DNA of 39,261 bases from Halopiger djelfimassiliensis (GCF_000455365.1 NZ_HG315684.1:417921-457181); one strand, 5' to 3'; counted from the first letter of the stretch, positions 16,256 to 24,629 are shown. Made by a program: numbers and translations. Notes: a model not told the origin generated them from the letters alone.

Positions 16256-16983
16256 ATCTCGTAGGCCATCATGACTTCGTCGACGTGGTCGCCGTCGATC
16301 GTGTAGTGGTCCCGGCGGATCGCTTCGGTATCCCAGCCGTGATCGGTCAGAAACTCGAGGGCTCTGTCGTTGACGACCGGGACGCTGTTGTACACTTTCC
16401 GGTAGCCGTTGGCTTCGGCCCACTCGATGCCCCGCCGGAGGAGTTCGCTCCCGATGCCATAGCCCTGGTAGTCCTCCCGCACCCCGACCGTCTGTTGGGC
16501 GACGTCCTGAACCTGTTCGACCTGCGGGAGTTCGAGGTGGGTCCAGCCGACGACATCGCCGTCGCTGGTCGCAACGAAGAACATCCGCGATTTGACGGTG
16601 TTGTGTCTCGTGACGGTGTTCTCGTAGAGCAGTTGTTCGGCGATCGTCTCCGCGACGACGTACGTCTCCTCCGACGTGACGTCGCGGATGGTCTCGACGA
16701 GTCCATCGAAGTCGGCCTGGCGCGCCGGTCGAATGGTGACGCTCACCGCGTCGGTTTCGTACGTTTCGACGGCTCCGAACTCGAGACCGAGCCGTATCGT
16801 CCCGCCGTCCTCCTCGAGATAGCCGTCGGCTTTCAACTGCTCGAGGTGGGTCTGAAAGCCGTCGGCCGAAACCGGGACGCTGTCCAACAGCACGTGGCGT
16901 TTCACGGTCCCGTGGCGCTCGACGAACTCGTAGATGTGTTTGCTCGCTTCGTCGGCGAACGTCGGTCGGTCGAGCGATCCCAT
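16252..16983 (-). CDS. GNAT N-acetyltransferase with N-terminal winged-helix-like domain
   Basis: The 243-residue protein has two parts. Residues 1-68 look like a small winged helix (ASKHIYEFVERHGTVKRHVL, then FQTHLEQLKADGYLEEDGGTIRL). From about 80 onward is a GNAT domain: VTIRPARQADFDGL at strand 1, MFFVATSDGDVVGWTHLEL, and the acetyl-CoA loop VREDYQGYGIGSELLRRG with the R/Q-x-x-G-x-G/A core, then VPVVNDRALEFLTDHGW. GNAT enzymes transfer an acetyl group to an amine. The fused DNA-binding-like module is unusual and suggests either self-regulation or a substrate bound to nucleic acid; this is inference. A TATA-like GGATAAGC lies about 27 bases before the ATG. Confidence 0.88.
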   Translation of the reverse strand: MGSLDRPTFADEASKHIYEFVERHGTVKRHVLLDSVPVSADGFQTHLEQLKADGYLEEDGGTIRLGLEFGAVETYETDAVSVTIRPARQADFDGLVETIRDVTSEETYVVAETIAEQLLYENTVTRHNTVKSRMFFVATSDGDVVGWTHLELPQVEQVQDVAQQTVGVREDYQGYGIGSELLRRGIEWAEANGYRKVYNSVPVVNDRALEFLTDHGWDTEAIRRDHYTIDGDHVDEVMMAYEI

Positions 16984-17127
16984 AGGCTCCGTATGCGGAC
17001 CGACGGCTTATCCTTTGGGCATCGTTAACAACCATCTGTCCACGAACGTCGGTCGCGGCTCACGGCCGAAACCGATCGCACAGAACCGTCGTGTCGGCTC
17101 GAGAATCGCTCGGTTCGGGGTGGACGG

Positions 17128-18105
17128 TTACTGACGGTTCGGCGTCCACTCCTCGCAGGCGTCCATGTCGTCCATCGCCCGGTCGTGGCGGGCACAGTAG
17201 GGAACCATCCCCGAAGACGACCGGACGTACTCGAAGTGACGGCAGTTTCCACAGTAACGGTCGGCGGGCGACTCCGTCGACTCGGCCGTCGTCGTCGAGT
17301 CGACGATTTCGGCGTCGCGGCCGTCACCGGACTCGATCGGCGAGGAGATGTCGGTAGCCGCCGTTCCGCCGTCGCTCGTGGCGGTTCCGGCGGCTCGAGC
17401 GGGTTCGGACGGTGTCGTCCCGCCCGACGTCGCCTCGCGCTCGTCGAACGACAGGGTCGTCTCGTCGTCCTCCTCGGCGTTTGCGTTCGTCTGTGTCTCG
17501 ACGTCCCCGGCTGGCGTGCCACCGAGCAGTCCGATTCCGCCGAAGCTGCCCGAGTCGTCGCCGTCGTCGTCGACTTCGACGATCGTCTGATTGTGTCGAG
17601 TGACGTTCATCTCGAGCATACCGCCGGGGTCATTGCGGGTCTTGAAGTTGACGATGGCGGTGAACAGACACCAGATGGCGACGAAGAGTCCGAGGAGGTA
17701 GACCACCGAGACCTGCAGCGTCAGTTCGTCGCCGTATCCGCGCCAGTGAGCGGGATACGCGTACCAAAAGAGCGTGACGCCACACAGACAGAGACTCGCG
17801 CTGATCGCGCCGGCGGCGCGGACCCATCGACCGGCCGGTAACACGATGAAAACGCCGACCAGCGCCGCCGGAACGCCGAGGCCGGCGAGGACGCCGGCGA
17901 TACGAACCGACGCGTAGTCCTCTCCCATCCCCCACGATTGGGCGGCCGAGGTCACGAACTCCGAAAACAGCCCGGTCGTCGCAAGGAGCACGGCCACGAC
18001 GGAGAAGCTCGCCCCGAGCAGGACGAGCGCGGTCCCCGCGTACAGCCGCCGGAGGCTCGTCACCTCCCGTGCGTTCCCCTCGTAAACCTCCGTCAGGCTT
18101 GTCAT
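17128..18105 (-). CDS. Multi-helix membrane protein with acidic linker and C-terminal Cys-rich cytoplasmic segment (DUF7139-like)
   Basis: The 325-residue protein begins MTSLTEVYEGNAREV. It has about four membrane helices (about 22-50, 68-92, 97-118 and 130-152), then an unusual linker of about 120 residues rich in Asp, Thr, Ser and Gly, which is probably disordered. The last 40 residues carry a zinc-binding-like pattern CGNCRHFEYVR, YCARHD and DACEEW. It resembles a haloarchaea-specific membrane family annotated DUF7139; the function is unknown. I chose the ATG at 18105; a GTG at 18132 would add nine residues (MWWGIECPR) before it. Its gene is divergent from the following small acidic gene. 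Confidence 0.75.
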   Translation of the reverse strand: MTSLTEVYEGNAREVTSLRRLYAGTALVLLGASFSVVAVLLATTGLFSEFVTSAAQSWGMGEDYASVRIAGVLAGLGVPAALVGVFIVLPAGRWVRAAGAISASLCLCGVTLFWYAYPAHWRGYGDELTLQVSVVYLLGLFVAIWCLFTAIVNFKTRNDPGGMLEMNVTRHNQTIVEVDDDGDDSGSFGGIGLLGGTPAGDVETQTNANAEEDDETTLSFDEREATSGGTTPSEPARAAGTATSDGGTAATDISSPIESGDGRDAEIVDSTTTAESTESPADRYCGNCRHFEYVRSSSGMVPYCARHDRAMDDMDACEEWTPNRQ

Positions 18106-18227
18106 GCGAGGGCATTCGATCCCCCACCACAAAACGGTATGTCAGACACATTTCGTCGAACGGAAAGGAACGGCCGTCGGTTCGCGGAAACGAAAGCTTG
18201 AATCGACGCGCTCGCGAATCGACGCCC

Positions 18228-18512
18228 ATGAGCGACGACGAGGACGAGGATCCGGCCGTCTCACTCGGTTCGAAAACGCCCGTCGAGGGTGCCCCCCTCG
18301 CCCGCGTGAGTTCGCGGCTGACGTGGCCGAAAGAGAAAAGCGAGATCGACCGTCTCGAGGGCGACAGCGTCATCCGAACCCCCGAGGGGCCGCGTGAACT
18401 CTCGGCCGTCCTCGCCGAGATCGACGAGACCTACTTCCAGCGCCATCAGGAGTTCGAGAACCACGTCCGGAACGTCATCGGCACCGGTCCAATCCCGACG
18501 GCCGACGAGTAA
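18228..18512 (+). CDS. Small conserved haloarchaeal protein, DUF5789-like
   Basis: The 94-residue protein has an acidic first 20 residues, then LARVSSRLTWPKEKSEIDR, DSVIRTPEGPRELSAVLAEI and the end GTGPIPTADE. I recall this pattern in haloarchaeal proteins annotated as DUF5789; no function is known to me. The ATG at 18228 is chosen over longer open frames (from 18069) because those would overlap the divergent membrane gene and its promoter. It is followed after eight bases by the GTG of the CPBP-type gene, so the two may be cotranscribed. Confidence 0.75.
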   Translation: MSDDEDEDPAVSLGSKTPVEGAPLARVSSRLTWPKEKSEIDRLEGDSVIRTPEGPRELSAVLAEIDETYFQRHQEFENHVRNVIGTGPIPTADE

Positions 18513-18520
18513 CGCTAGCC

Positions 18521-19219
18521 GTGGCAACCGAAACGGATCGACGGGGAGGTGGCCGACTGCGCGACCAGTTCGACCGGCTCTCCTGGGTCCAGAAATCGCT
18601 GTTGTTCGGGGCGGTTCTGACGGTCCTGTGGATGCGTACCGTCCCCGGCGATCTCGGACAGCGAGCCGTCGTCGACAGCGTCCTCCTGATCGGTGGCCCG
18701 CTCGCGCTGGGGCTGTCCCACGGGCGACGTATCGGCTGGACCGTCAACCGCGTCGCCGTCCGAAACGCCGTGTTGCTCGCGCTGTTTGTCCTCCCGTTCT
18801 ATCTCGTAGGCTCGACGCTGCCGACCATCCGCGCCTTCTATCCGATGTGGGAAACCTCCGCCGCGCCGGCGGAGTTCGTTCCGCACGCGATCAAGCTCTT
18901 TTGCCTCGCGCTGGCCGCCGAAACCTACTATCGCGGGTTGCTCTGTGTCGGCGTCAAGGAACTGGGATTCAAAGCGGTCCTCATCAGCCCCGTCGTCTAC
19001 ATGATCCACCACTCCTCGAAACCGCCGATCGAGTTCCTGCTGTCTGGGCCGACCGACGTCCTCTTCGGCGCGGTCGATTACACCTCCGACTCGATCCTCC
19101 CGTCGGTGATCGCCCACGGGGCCGGACTCGTCCTGCTCGATTGGCTCGTCCTGCACGAGCCGCTGTTCGATCCCATGCCGTTCCTGCGGGCCCTCGAGTG
19201 GTTTCCCCTACCGCTGTAA
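18521..19219 (+). CDS. CPBP (CAAX protease/Rce1-like) family membrane protein with altered active-site motifs
   Basis: The 232-residue protein starts at a GTG eight bases after the previous stop. It has about six to seven membrane helices. The Rce1-like motif 1, normally EExxxRG, reads AETYYRG at about 147-153. Motif 2 appears as YMIHHSS at about 175, and motif 3, normally HxxxN, appears as AHGAGLVLLDW at about 206. CPBP proteins are intramembrane glutamate-type proteases, or partners in bacteriocin self-protection. Here the first Glu of motif 1 and the Asn of motif 3 are replaced, so proteolysis may be lost or use other residues. The family match is fairly clear, the activity is not. Confidence 0.8.
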   Translation: MATETDRRGGGRLRDQFDRLSWVQKSLLFGAVLTVLWMRTVPGDLGQRAVVDSVLLIGGPLALGLSHGRRIGWTVNRVAVRNAVLLALFVLPFYLVGSTLPTIRAFYPMWETSAAPAEFVPHAIKLFCLALAAETYYRGLLCVGVKELGFKAVLISPVVYMIHHSSKPPIEFLLSGPTDVLFGAVDYTSDSILPSVIAHGAGLVLLDWLVLHEPLFDPMPFLRALEWFPLPL

Positions 19220-19241
19220 GGGATCGTCACCGGAGTGAGGG

Positions 19242-19249
19242 CTTATAAG
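19242..19249 (+). promoter_or_regulatory. TATA box of the DUF302 gene
   Basis: CTTATAAG is one of the strongest boxes in the window. It is centred about 28 bases before the ATG at 19274, consistent with a leaderless mRNA and with that start over the upstream open frame. Confidence 0.6.
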
Positions 19250-19273
19250 ACGCGAGCCGACGAAGGGCCGCGT

Positions 19274-19738
19274 ATGAGCCTGCCGATCGATCCCGAGACG
19301 ATCGACCCCGAAGCCATCGGCGAAAAACAGGCGGTCCTCGAGATGGACCACGAGGCGGCCATCGAACACGTCCGTGAGGTCTGTGAAGCGGTCGGGTTCG
19401 GCATCCCGGCCGAGTTTTCCCCCTCGGAACTGCTCAACGAAAAGGTCGACGCGGACCGGGACCCCTACTACGTCCTCGGGGCCTGCAATCCGGAAATCGC
19501 AAACGAGGCGCTCGAGGAAACGATGCGAATCGGCGGTCTCTTCCCGTGCAACATGATCGTCTGGGAGGAAGAGCCGGGGCGACAGCGCGTCTACCACGTC
19601 TCGATCATGAAAATCGCCCGTCTGCTCGGGATGGCACCGGACAACGACAGGTGGGACGAGATCGTCGAGACGACCGGCGATCTCACCGAAGAAGCGTTCG
19701 ATCGGTTCGATTCGGTCGAGACCACCGTGACGGACTGA
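19274..19738 (+). CDS. DUF302 domain protein
   Basis: The 154-residue protein starts at the ATG placed 28 bases after a strong TATA box. From about residue 20 it matches the DUF302 domain: DHEAAIEHVREVCEAVGFGI, then FSPSELLNEKV, YYVLGACNPEIANEAL and GLFPCNMIVWEE. The LGACNP and PCN pattern is typical. DUF302 proteins are small soluble proteins with a dimeric alpha/beta fold and no agreed biochemical role; some are linked to redox or membrane stress. Two Cys residues in these motifs (about 75 and 96) could be functional. It stands alone between two membrane-protein genes. Confidence 0.88.
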   Translation: MSLPIDPETIDPEAIGEKQAVLEMDHEAAIEHVREVCEAVGFGIPAEFSPSELLNEKVDADRDPYYVLGACNPEIANEALEETMRIGGLFPCNMIVWEEEPGRQRVYHVSIMKIARLLGMAPDNDRWDEIVETTGDLTEEAFDRFDSVETTVTD

Positions 19739-19879
19739 GCAGTAGGCTTCGGTTCCTGTCGATACCGAACGACTCCGACGACGCCGTCGTTTTCGGTGTC
19801 TACGCCGGCGTCGAACCCGTTGTTCTCCGGTACAGTCACGAACGCCAACACTTACATACTTGACGAGTTACGTCGAAAT

Positions 19880-21016
19880 ATGGACGTTCGAACCGCGTTC
19901 TTTGCCCTCCTGCTTGTCGCCCTCGCAGGGGTCACGGCCCTGATCATCGCCCCGCTGTTGCAGTACGTGCTCGGAGCGGCCCTCCTCGCGTTCGTCCTCT
20001 CCCCAGCCTACGAGCGTCTCGAACCCAAGATCGGAGCGCGGCCCGCCGCCCTCTCGCTTACCGGCTTCGCCGTCGTCGCTGCCATCGTTCCGCTGCTTCT
20101 CGTGTCGCTCGTCGTCTTCGAAACCGTCATGACGTTTCTCAGTGACGTCGACAGCGAAAGCGTTCTCGAACAGGGCCGGGACGTCGCACAGAACGACCTC
20201 GGTCTCGAGGCCGATCACGTCGAGTCGCTCGAGACGGCGCTGCTCTCGGAAGTCGAGTCGTCGGTTTCCGACGCCGTCGAACTCGCCCTCGGTGAAGTCC
20301 TCAATCTGGTGAACACGAGCATCGAGATGGGGCTCGGCCTGATCGTCTTCGTCTTTCTCCTGTACTACATGCTCCTCGACGGAGCGGCGTTCGTCGACTG
20401 GCTTCGCGACGTCGCGCCGCTCGAGGACCGGGTGCAGGACGAACTGTTCGAGGAGGTCAACGTCGTCACCTGGGCGGTGATCAAAAGCCACGTTCTCGTC
20501 GCGCTGGTCCAGGGGGTCCTCGGGGGACTCGGATTGTTCCTGCTCGGGATCCCGAACGTCGCGTTCTGGACCGTGATCATGATCCTCGTTGCGTTCCTGC
20601 CGGCGATCGGCGTCTGGTTGGTCTGGGGTCCGGCCGTGGGATACCTGTGGACGACCGGCGACCCGGTCAGCGCCGTCGCGCTGTTGCTCTACGGACTCGC
20701 CGTCCTCTCGGTGGTCGACAACTACCTGCGTGCGATCGCCGTCGACCACGATTCGGGGCTGCATCCGGCCGTCGTCCTCGTCGGCGTCATCGGTGGCATC
20801 TACGTGCTCGGAATCATGGGACTGTTTCTCGGTCCCGTGGTTCTCGCGGTGTTCAAAGCCGGGCTGGACGTCTTCAGCAAGACATCGCTGGCAGCCGCGA
20901 TCGAAACCGACGCCGGCGACGCGACGGCCGCATCACCCTCGTCTGTTTCCGGGTCGGGACTGGAGGCGGAGCCGGCGTCGACGCCGCAGTCGGACGGCCC
21001 GACGCCGGACGACTGA
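19880..21016 (+). CDS. AI-2E family transporter (PerM/YdiK-like membrane protein)
   Basis: The 378-residue protein has about eight membrane helices with the AI-2E family layout: LLQYVLGAALLAFVLSPAYE near the start, a central soluble segment (about 95-160), then YYMLLDGAAF, WAVIKSHVLVALVQGVLGGLG, LVAFLPAIGVWLVWGPA and DNYLRAIAVDHDSGLHPA, all typical. A low-complexity Ser/Ala/Asp tail ends it. Members export small molecules (autoinducer-2 in some bacteria) or act as Na+/H+ antiporters. The ATG at 19880 is supported by TATA-like CTTACATAC at 19851-19859. It is convergent with the NhaC gene. Confidence 0.88.
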   Translation: MDVRTAFFALLLVALAGVTALIIAPLLQYVLGAALLAFVLSPAYERLEPKIGARPAALSLTGFAVVAAIVPLLLVSLVVFETVMTFLSDVDSESVLEQGRDVAQNDLGLEADHVESLETALLSEVESSVSDAVELALGEVLNLVNTSIEMGLGLIVFVFLLYYMLLDGAAFVDWLRDVAPLEDRVQDELFEEVNVVTWAVIKSHVLVALVQGVLGGLGLFLLGIPNVAFWTVIMILVAFLPAIGVWLVWGPAVGYLWTTGDPVSAVALLLYGLAVLSVVDNYLRAIAVDHDSGLHPAVVLVGVIGGIYVLGIMGLFLGPVVLAVFKAGLDVFSKTSLAAAIETDAGDATAASPSSVSGSGLEAEPASTPQSDGPTPDD

Positions 21017-21041
21017 TCCTGAGACCGGAGGAGAAAGAGGG

Positions 21042-22478
21042 TTAGTCGGCTGCCTGTGGCGTCTCGAGCCGTTTCGTCGTCGGGACGCCGCGTCCGGTCA
21101 GGGCCATCGCGAACAGCACCAGCGGCGACAGGATGCCAAACAGGTAAAACGGCGCGTACTCGAGGGTCGGAACGCCGGTCGCACCCGTCATGAAGACGGC
21201 CCCGGCGTGCCACGGGAACAACGCGCCGGTCGGGGTCCCGGCCGCCTCGACGGCCCGGGAAAGCTCGTCGCTGTCAAGGCCGAACTCCTCGTAGAGGTTC
21301 CGCAGCGTCATCCCGGGGAGGACGATACTCATGTACTGTTGTGCGGTGAGCGCGTTGATGAGGATCGCGGAGATACCGGTTCCGGCGATCAGGCTTCTGG
21401 AGGTCCCCAGCCCTCTCGAGAAGTGATGGGCGAGGACCGCGAGGACGCCGATCCGTTCCAGCAGTCCACCGAGGGACAGCGCCGCGACGACCACCGTGAT
21501 CGTCCACGCGGAGCCGGTCAGGCCGCCCGTATTGAGGAGTTCGTTGACCAGTTCCGAGCCGGTCTCGGGACCGGTTCCGTTCATGAAGACTTCCCAGGCG
21601 GGAACGAAGCCGGTCCCCTGAACGAGCATCGACGTGAGGACGCCGGCGAACGCACCGATGACCAGCGTCGGGAGGGCTGGATAGCCCCGGAGCGCGAGAC
21701 CGAACGTGACGAGCAAGGGCAGGAACACCAGCAGCGAAACGTCGTAGGTCCCCGCGAGGGCGGTCTGAATCTCGGCGACGCGGTCGGCCGGAACGGCACC
21801 GCTTGCCCGGAGACCGAGCGCGGCAAAGCCAAGCACCGCGAGCCCGAAGGAGATCGCGGTTCCCGTTCGCATCCGGTGAATGTGGTCGTACAGCGGTGTG
21901 TTCGTCACGCCGGCCGCGAGGTTCGTCGTATCCGACAGGGGTGACTGCTTGTCACCGGCGTACGCGCCCGAGATGACCGCGCCGACGGTCATCGGTCCCG
22001 AGATGCCCAGTCCGGTCCCGATACCGACGAACGCGACGCCGAGGGTCCCGACCGTCGTCCACGAGGACCCGATCGCGAACGCGACGATCGCGGCCAGCAC
22101 GGCCGCAGCGGGCAGGAACGTCGCCGGCGTCAGCAACTCGAGGCCGTAGTACATCATCGCCGGGATCGTTCCGGCATCGACCCAGGTCGCGATGAGCGCG
22201 TAGATGGTGAAGATGATCAAAAGCGCCTGTGTTCCCATCAGAAGGCCGTTTGCAATGCCGTCGTAGAGGTCGGTCCACTCGTAGCCGAGATACCGACCGA
22301 ACGCGCCGGTGAAGATGATACTCCAGAGGAGCGGAACGTGCGGATCGAGTCCGAGCACGGCCGAGCCGATTCCCAGAAAGAGAACGACCGCGAGGACCGG
22401 AACGAACGCGAGCCGGAAGGACGGCCGGCGTTCCGGATCCAGTTCGTCGATCGTCGTCGGTGTAAAGTCGAGTGTCAT
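21042..22478 (-). CDS. nhaC: NhaC family Na+/H+ antiporter
   Basis: The 478-residue protein has about twelve membrane helices. The family signature SGAYAGDKQSPLSDTTNLAAG is visible at about 170-190, together with GSSWTTVGTLGVAFVGIG and, in the second half, LINALTAQQYMSIVLPGM and GTPTGALFPWHAGAVFMTG. NhaC proteins exchange intracellular Na+ for H+ and are common in haloarchaea living in high Na+; a role in pH and Na+ balance is expected. The ATG at 22478 lies about 27 bases after a TATA box (22501-22508), so the mRNA is probably leaderless. Confidence 0.9.
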   Translation of the reverse strand: MTLDFTPTTIDELDPERRPSFRLAFVPVLAVVLFLGIGSAVLGLDPHVPLLWSIIFTGAFGRYLGYEWTDLYDGIANGLLMGTQALLIIFTIYALIATWVDAGTIPAMMYYGLELLTPATFLPAAAVLAAIVAFAIGSSWTTVGTLGVAFVGIGTGLGISGPMTVGAVISGAYAGDKQSPLSDTTNLAAGVTNTPLYDHIHRMRTGTAISFGLAVLGFAALGLRASGAVPADRVAEIQTALAGTYDVSLLVFLPLLVTFGLALRGYPALPTLVIGAFAGVLTSMLVQGTGFVPAWEVFMNGTGPETGSELVNELLNTGGLTGSAWTITVVVAALSLGGLLERIGVLAVLAHHFSRGLGTSRSLIAGTGISAILINALTAQQYMSIVLPGMTLRNLYEEFGLDSDELSRAVEAAGTPTGALFPWHAGAVFMTGATGVPTLEYAPFYLFGILSPLVLFAMALTGRGVPTTKRLETPQAAD

Positions 22479-22500
22479 GAGCCGGGATATGCAGTTGAAG

Positions 22501-22508
22501 AATAAAAG
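22501..22508 (-). promoter_or_regulatory. TATA box of nhaC
   Basis: On the minus strand this reads CTTTTATT, centred about 27 bases before the nhaC ATG. The surrounding 22480-22615 stretch is notably AT-rich for this genome and contains an imperfect inverted repeat GGACC/GGTCC (22538-22562 region) of unknown meaning. Confidence 0.5.
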
Positions 22509-22640
22509 AGGAACGGTTTATTACCAAAGAGCATGTGATAAGGGACCAATAACCACGGGTCCAAAGGACAAATTATGGTTCGATAACAGCTCCGGAACGA
22601 TAGCAGAGCCACTAAACCGTCGGCCCGCCTCCGTGCGGGT

Positions 22641-22841
22641 ATGGCACTCGCACTCCTCACCGCCGAGCAGTTCACCGTCCTCGCCGTGGTGGGCCTGCTC
22701 GTCGGCGTCCCCCTGTTCGTCGTCGCCGTCCTCGGCGTCGTCTCCGGTTACATCCGGTACGACGCCGCGCGCAGGTTCGAGGACGTCGAAGCGCAGACGA
22801 ACGAGGAGCACCCTGCTCCGGACTCGCCTTCGGAACGCTAA
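22641..22841 (+). CDS. Small single-span membrane protein
   Basis: The 66-residue protein has one strong hydrophobic helix at about residues 11-35 (VLAVVGLLVGVPLFVVAVLG), then a polar tail (SGYIRYDAARRFEDVEAQTNEE) that would be cytoplasmic. An element ACTAAAC lies about 27 bases before the ATG. A GC-rich hairpin (CCCGC/GCGGG) ends just before the start. I know no function; it is divergent from nhaC and convergent with nreA. Confidence 0.65.
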   Translation: MALALLTAEQFTVLAVVGLLVGVPLFVVAVLGVVSGYIRYDAARRFEDVEAQTNEEHPAPDSPSER

Positions 22842-22889
22842 CGGTCCGTTCGCATCGAGCGACAGCCGACTCGAGAACCGTCTCGTCGA

Positions 22890-24191
22890 TCACTCCCTCC
22901 CGGTAAACGCGGCGAGACTCGACTGCAAGCCCGCCGCGAGTTCCGACTTCCGTCGAAGCCGGGCGTGAGAAACCGGTAACTGCGTCGCGACCTCCGCGAC
23001 CGCCTCGTGGAACGCCTCGGCTTCCCCGTACTCCCCGTCGAAGGCGTTGCGGACGCTTTCCCGCACCTGCCAGACGCCTACGGGTGCCCAGTAGTCGTCG
23101 GAGACCTCACGGAGGACGAGACACTTCGCCTGTCGGCCGATCGACTCGAGGTACTCGAGGACGCCCAGTCGAGCGGCGTAGTAGGCACCCGCGGTCTCCT
23201 CGACGTAGCTCGAGCGCCCCTCGTAGCCCTCGCTTGCGCTTGCGAGCCAGATGTCGTCGTGGGGATCGGGGTTCCAGATGCTTCCCGGCGCTTTCATCTC
23301 GACGAGTTCGAACTCCCAACTGCCGGGAGCCAGCACGATCCAGTAGCGATTGCCCACGTACTCGTTGGCCCAGACCTGCACCTCGTCGATGCTCGGCTCG
23401 TTCCGGATGCGCCCGCGGAGGAACTTTCCGACGGTATCGTCGACGGCCGTGATCGACCACCGCGTCGGGACGAGCCGGCGCTGTTCGGTCTCGCCGAGCG
23501 CGCCGGCCGAAAGGATCGAGTTGATATCGTAGACGTCGAAGCCGCGCCGGTAGAGGTAGGTCATCGCCCCCTGTGCCTGCCAGTCGTCGTCTTCGAGGGT
23601 CTTCTTGACGGGTTTGGGGACGTAGGGGTTCTCGCGGAGTTCGGCGTTTCGGGCGTTCGCGCGGGGACCACGCGGGGTCGCGACGTCCGTCCCCGCGTCG
23701 AGGTCCAGCTCCGGCGTGTCGTCGAGACCGATCTCGAGGTCGACCGGCCGGTCCGCGATGGCGACCTCGCGCTGGACGCCGACGAACCCCTCCCAAGTGT
23801 CGTGGACCGACGGCGTCAGTCGGCTCGCGATGCTCGGCGAGTCGACGTTCGCGCGTTTGTTGGAGTTCAATAGCCCGGTTCGACGCTGGAGAACGTCGGA
23901 GATGGCATACCCCTGTTGGTACCAGTCCCCATCGGTGACGTACTCCTCGGCGGCGTCCTCGTCGCCGACCGGCGAGAGGACGCCCACGGGGATGTCGGGG
24001 TAGTTCGACCGCCCGACGAAGATCGACGGTGCCGTCGAGCCGACGAGGCTGTCGCCGCTGACGGCGTCGTCGAACCGCCGTTCGAAGTCCTCGAGATGAT
24101 CGGTGATCGCGTAGGATTTTTCCTTCGCGAGGCGCCGCCGCTCGGCTTCCTCGTCGGGCTCGAGTTCCTCGATGTAGTCGTCGAGGCGCAT
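22890..24191 (-). CDS. nreA: DNA repair protein NreA (PCNA-interacting)
   Basis: The 433-residue protein carries the hallmarks of the archaeal Nre family (DUF650/DUF651): IFVGRSNYPDIPVGVLSP at about 57-74, NSNKRANV, VKKTLEDDDWQAQGAMTYLY and FDVYDINSILSAGALGE, then the C-terminal domain with WEFELVEMKAPGSIW. The last residues, QSSLAAFTGRE, contain a QxxLxxF-type PCNA-binding (PIP) motif. NreA binds PCNA and is needed for resistance to DNA-damaging agents such as mitomycin C in Haloferax. The length and motifs are complete and no zinc ribbon is present at the N-terminus, which separates NreA from NreB. The ATG at 24191 is the only good start. Confidence 0.93.
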   Translation of the reverse strand: MRLDDYIEELEPDEEAERRRLAKEKSYAITDHLEDFERRFDDAVSGDSLVGSTAPSIFVGRSNYPDIPVGVLSPVGDEDAAEEYVTDGDWYQQGYAISDVLQRRTGLLNSNKRANVDSPSIASRLTPSVHDTWEGFVGVQREVAIADRPVDLEIGLDDTPELDLDAGTDVATPRGPRANARNAELRENPYVPKPVKKTLEDDDWQAQGAMTYLYRRGFDVYDINSILSAGALGETEQRRLVPTRWSITAVDDTVGKFLRGRIRNEPSIDEVQVWANEYVGNRYWIVLAPGSWEFELVEMKAPGSIWNPDPHDDIWLASASEGYEGRSSYVEETAGAYYAARLGVLEYLESIGRQAKCLVLREVSDDYWAPVGVWQVRESVRNAFDGEYGEAEAFHEAVAEVATQLPVSHARLRRKSELAAGLQSSLAAFTGRE

Positions 24192-24334
24192 TCACCGGCG
24201 GTAGGGCCGGGTGCGGTTTGAATGTTCAGTTCCGGGGCACCGTCGACGGTCGCCGGGAACTGACAACACGGGACACGATCGAAGACTCGCCGCCACCGAG
24301 TCGGGTTGAAATAGAGGCGGCACCCATCCCCACT

Positions 24335-24358
24335 GCGATCGTTCGGGCAAACGATCGC
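24335..24358. repeat. Perfect 9-base-pair hairpin
   Basis: GCGATCGTT and AACGATCGC pair perfectly around the loop CGGGCA. It lies five bases before a second perfect hairpin. No T-run follows, so it is not an obvious terminator. Confidence 0.6.
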
Positions 24359-24362
24359 TGAG

Positions 24363-24384
24363 ACCCACGACCGAAGTCGTGGGT
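24363..24384. repeat. Perfect 9-base-pair hairpin of IS200/IS605-end type
   Basis: ACCCACGAC and GTCGTGGGT pair perfectly around the four-base loop CGAA. Hairpins with a CCCACGAC/GTCGTGGG stem are, as I remember, frequent at the right ends of haloarchaeal TnpB-type elements. No transposase or TnpB gene is attached here. Confidence 0.45.
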
Positions 24385-24621
24385 TTCCGCGGTCGATATG
24401 TCAGAGGCACGGCCCGACCGGCGAACGGGCAGTCCGGCCACGCGTCAGGCCGCATCGGAACTTCTGCAGGGAACATAAAATATCCGTGAGCGCGTTTTCC
24501 GTCCCAGAAAATCCGCCCGCTATCGGTAACTCGCCCACCCGAGGCGTCTCTGTTCCGGACGCGGCCGTCAGTGACCGTTCCGAGGTCAGGTGGCCGCGGA
24601 ACGGGGCCGGCGAAAGACAAC

Positions 24622-24629
24622 GGTTAAAA
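24622..24629 (+). promoter_or_regulatory. TATA-like box of the zinc-finger/aEF1-beta operon
   Basis: GTTAAAAA is centred about 27 bases before the ATG at 24653, implying initiation at or near the start codon. The GGAGG at 24645-24649 would then fall mostly outside the mRNA and its spacing of three bases is short, so it is probably not a working ribosome-binding site. Confidence 0.45.

Noticed and set aside
22623-22638. GC hairpin just before the small membrane gene as a riboswitch or attenuator
   Set aside because: The stem is only five base pairs and, if the mRNA is leaderless as the promoter position suggests, it is not transcribed with this gene.
22309-22968. A 219-residue plus-strand frame across the nhaC start, intergenic region and the small membrane gene
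   Set aside because: It overlaps better-supported genes, has Ser/Arg-rich shadow composition and contains no motif.
24192-24620. A 142-residue minus-strand frame filling the gap upstream of nreA
   Set aside because: It runs straight through two perfect hairpins and has no domain. At most the FPAEVP part could be a TnpB tail fragment, so I list the region as intergenic instead of as a gene.
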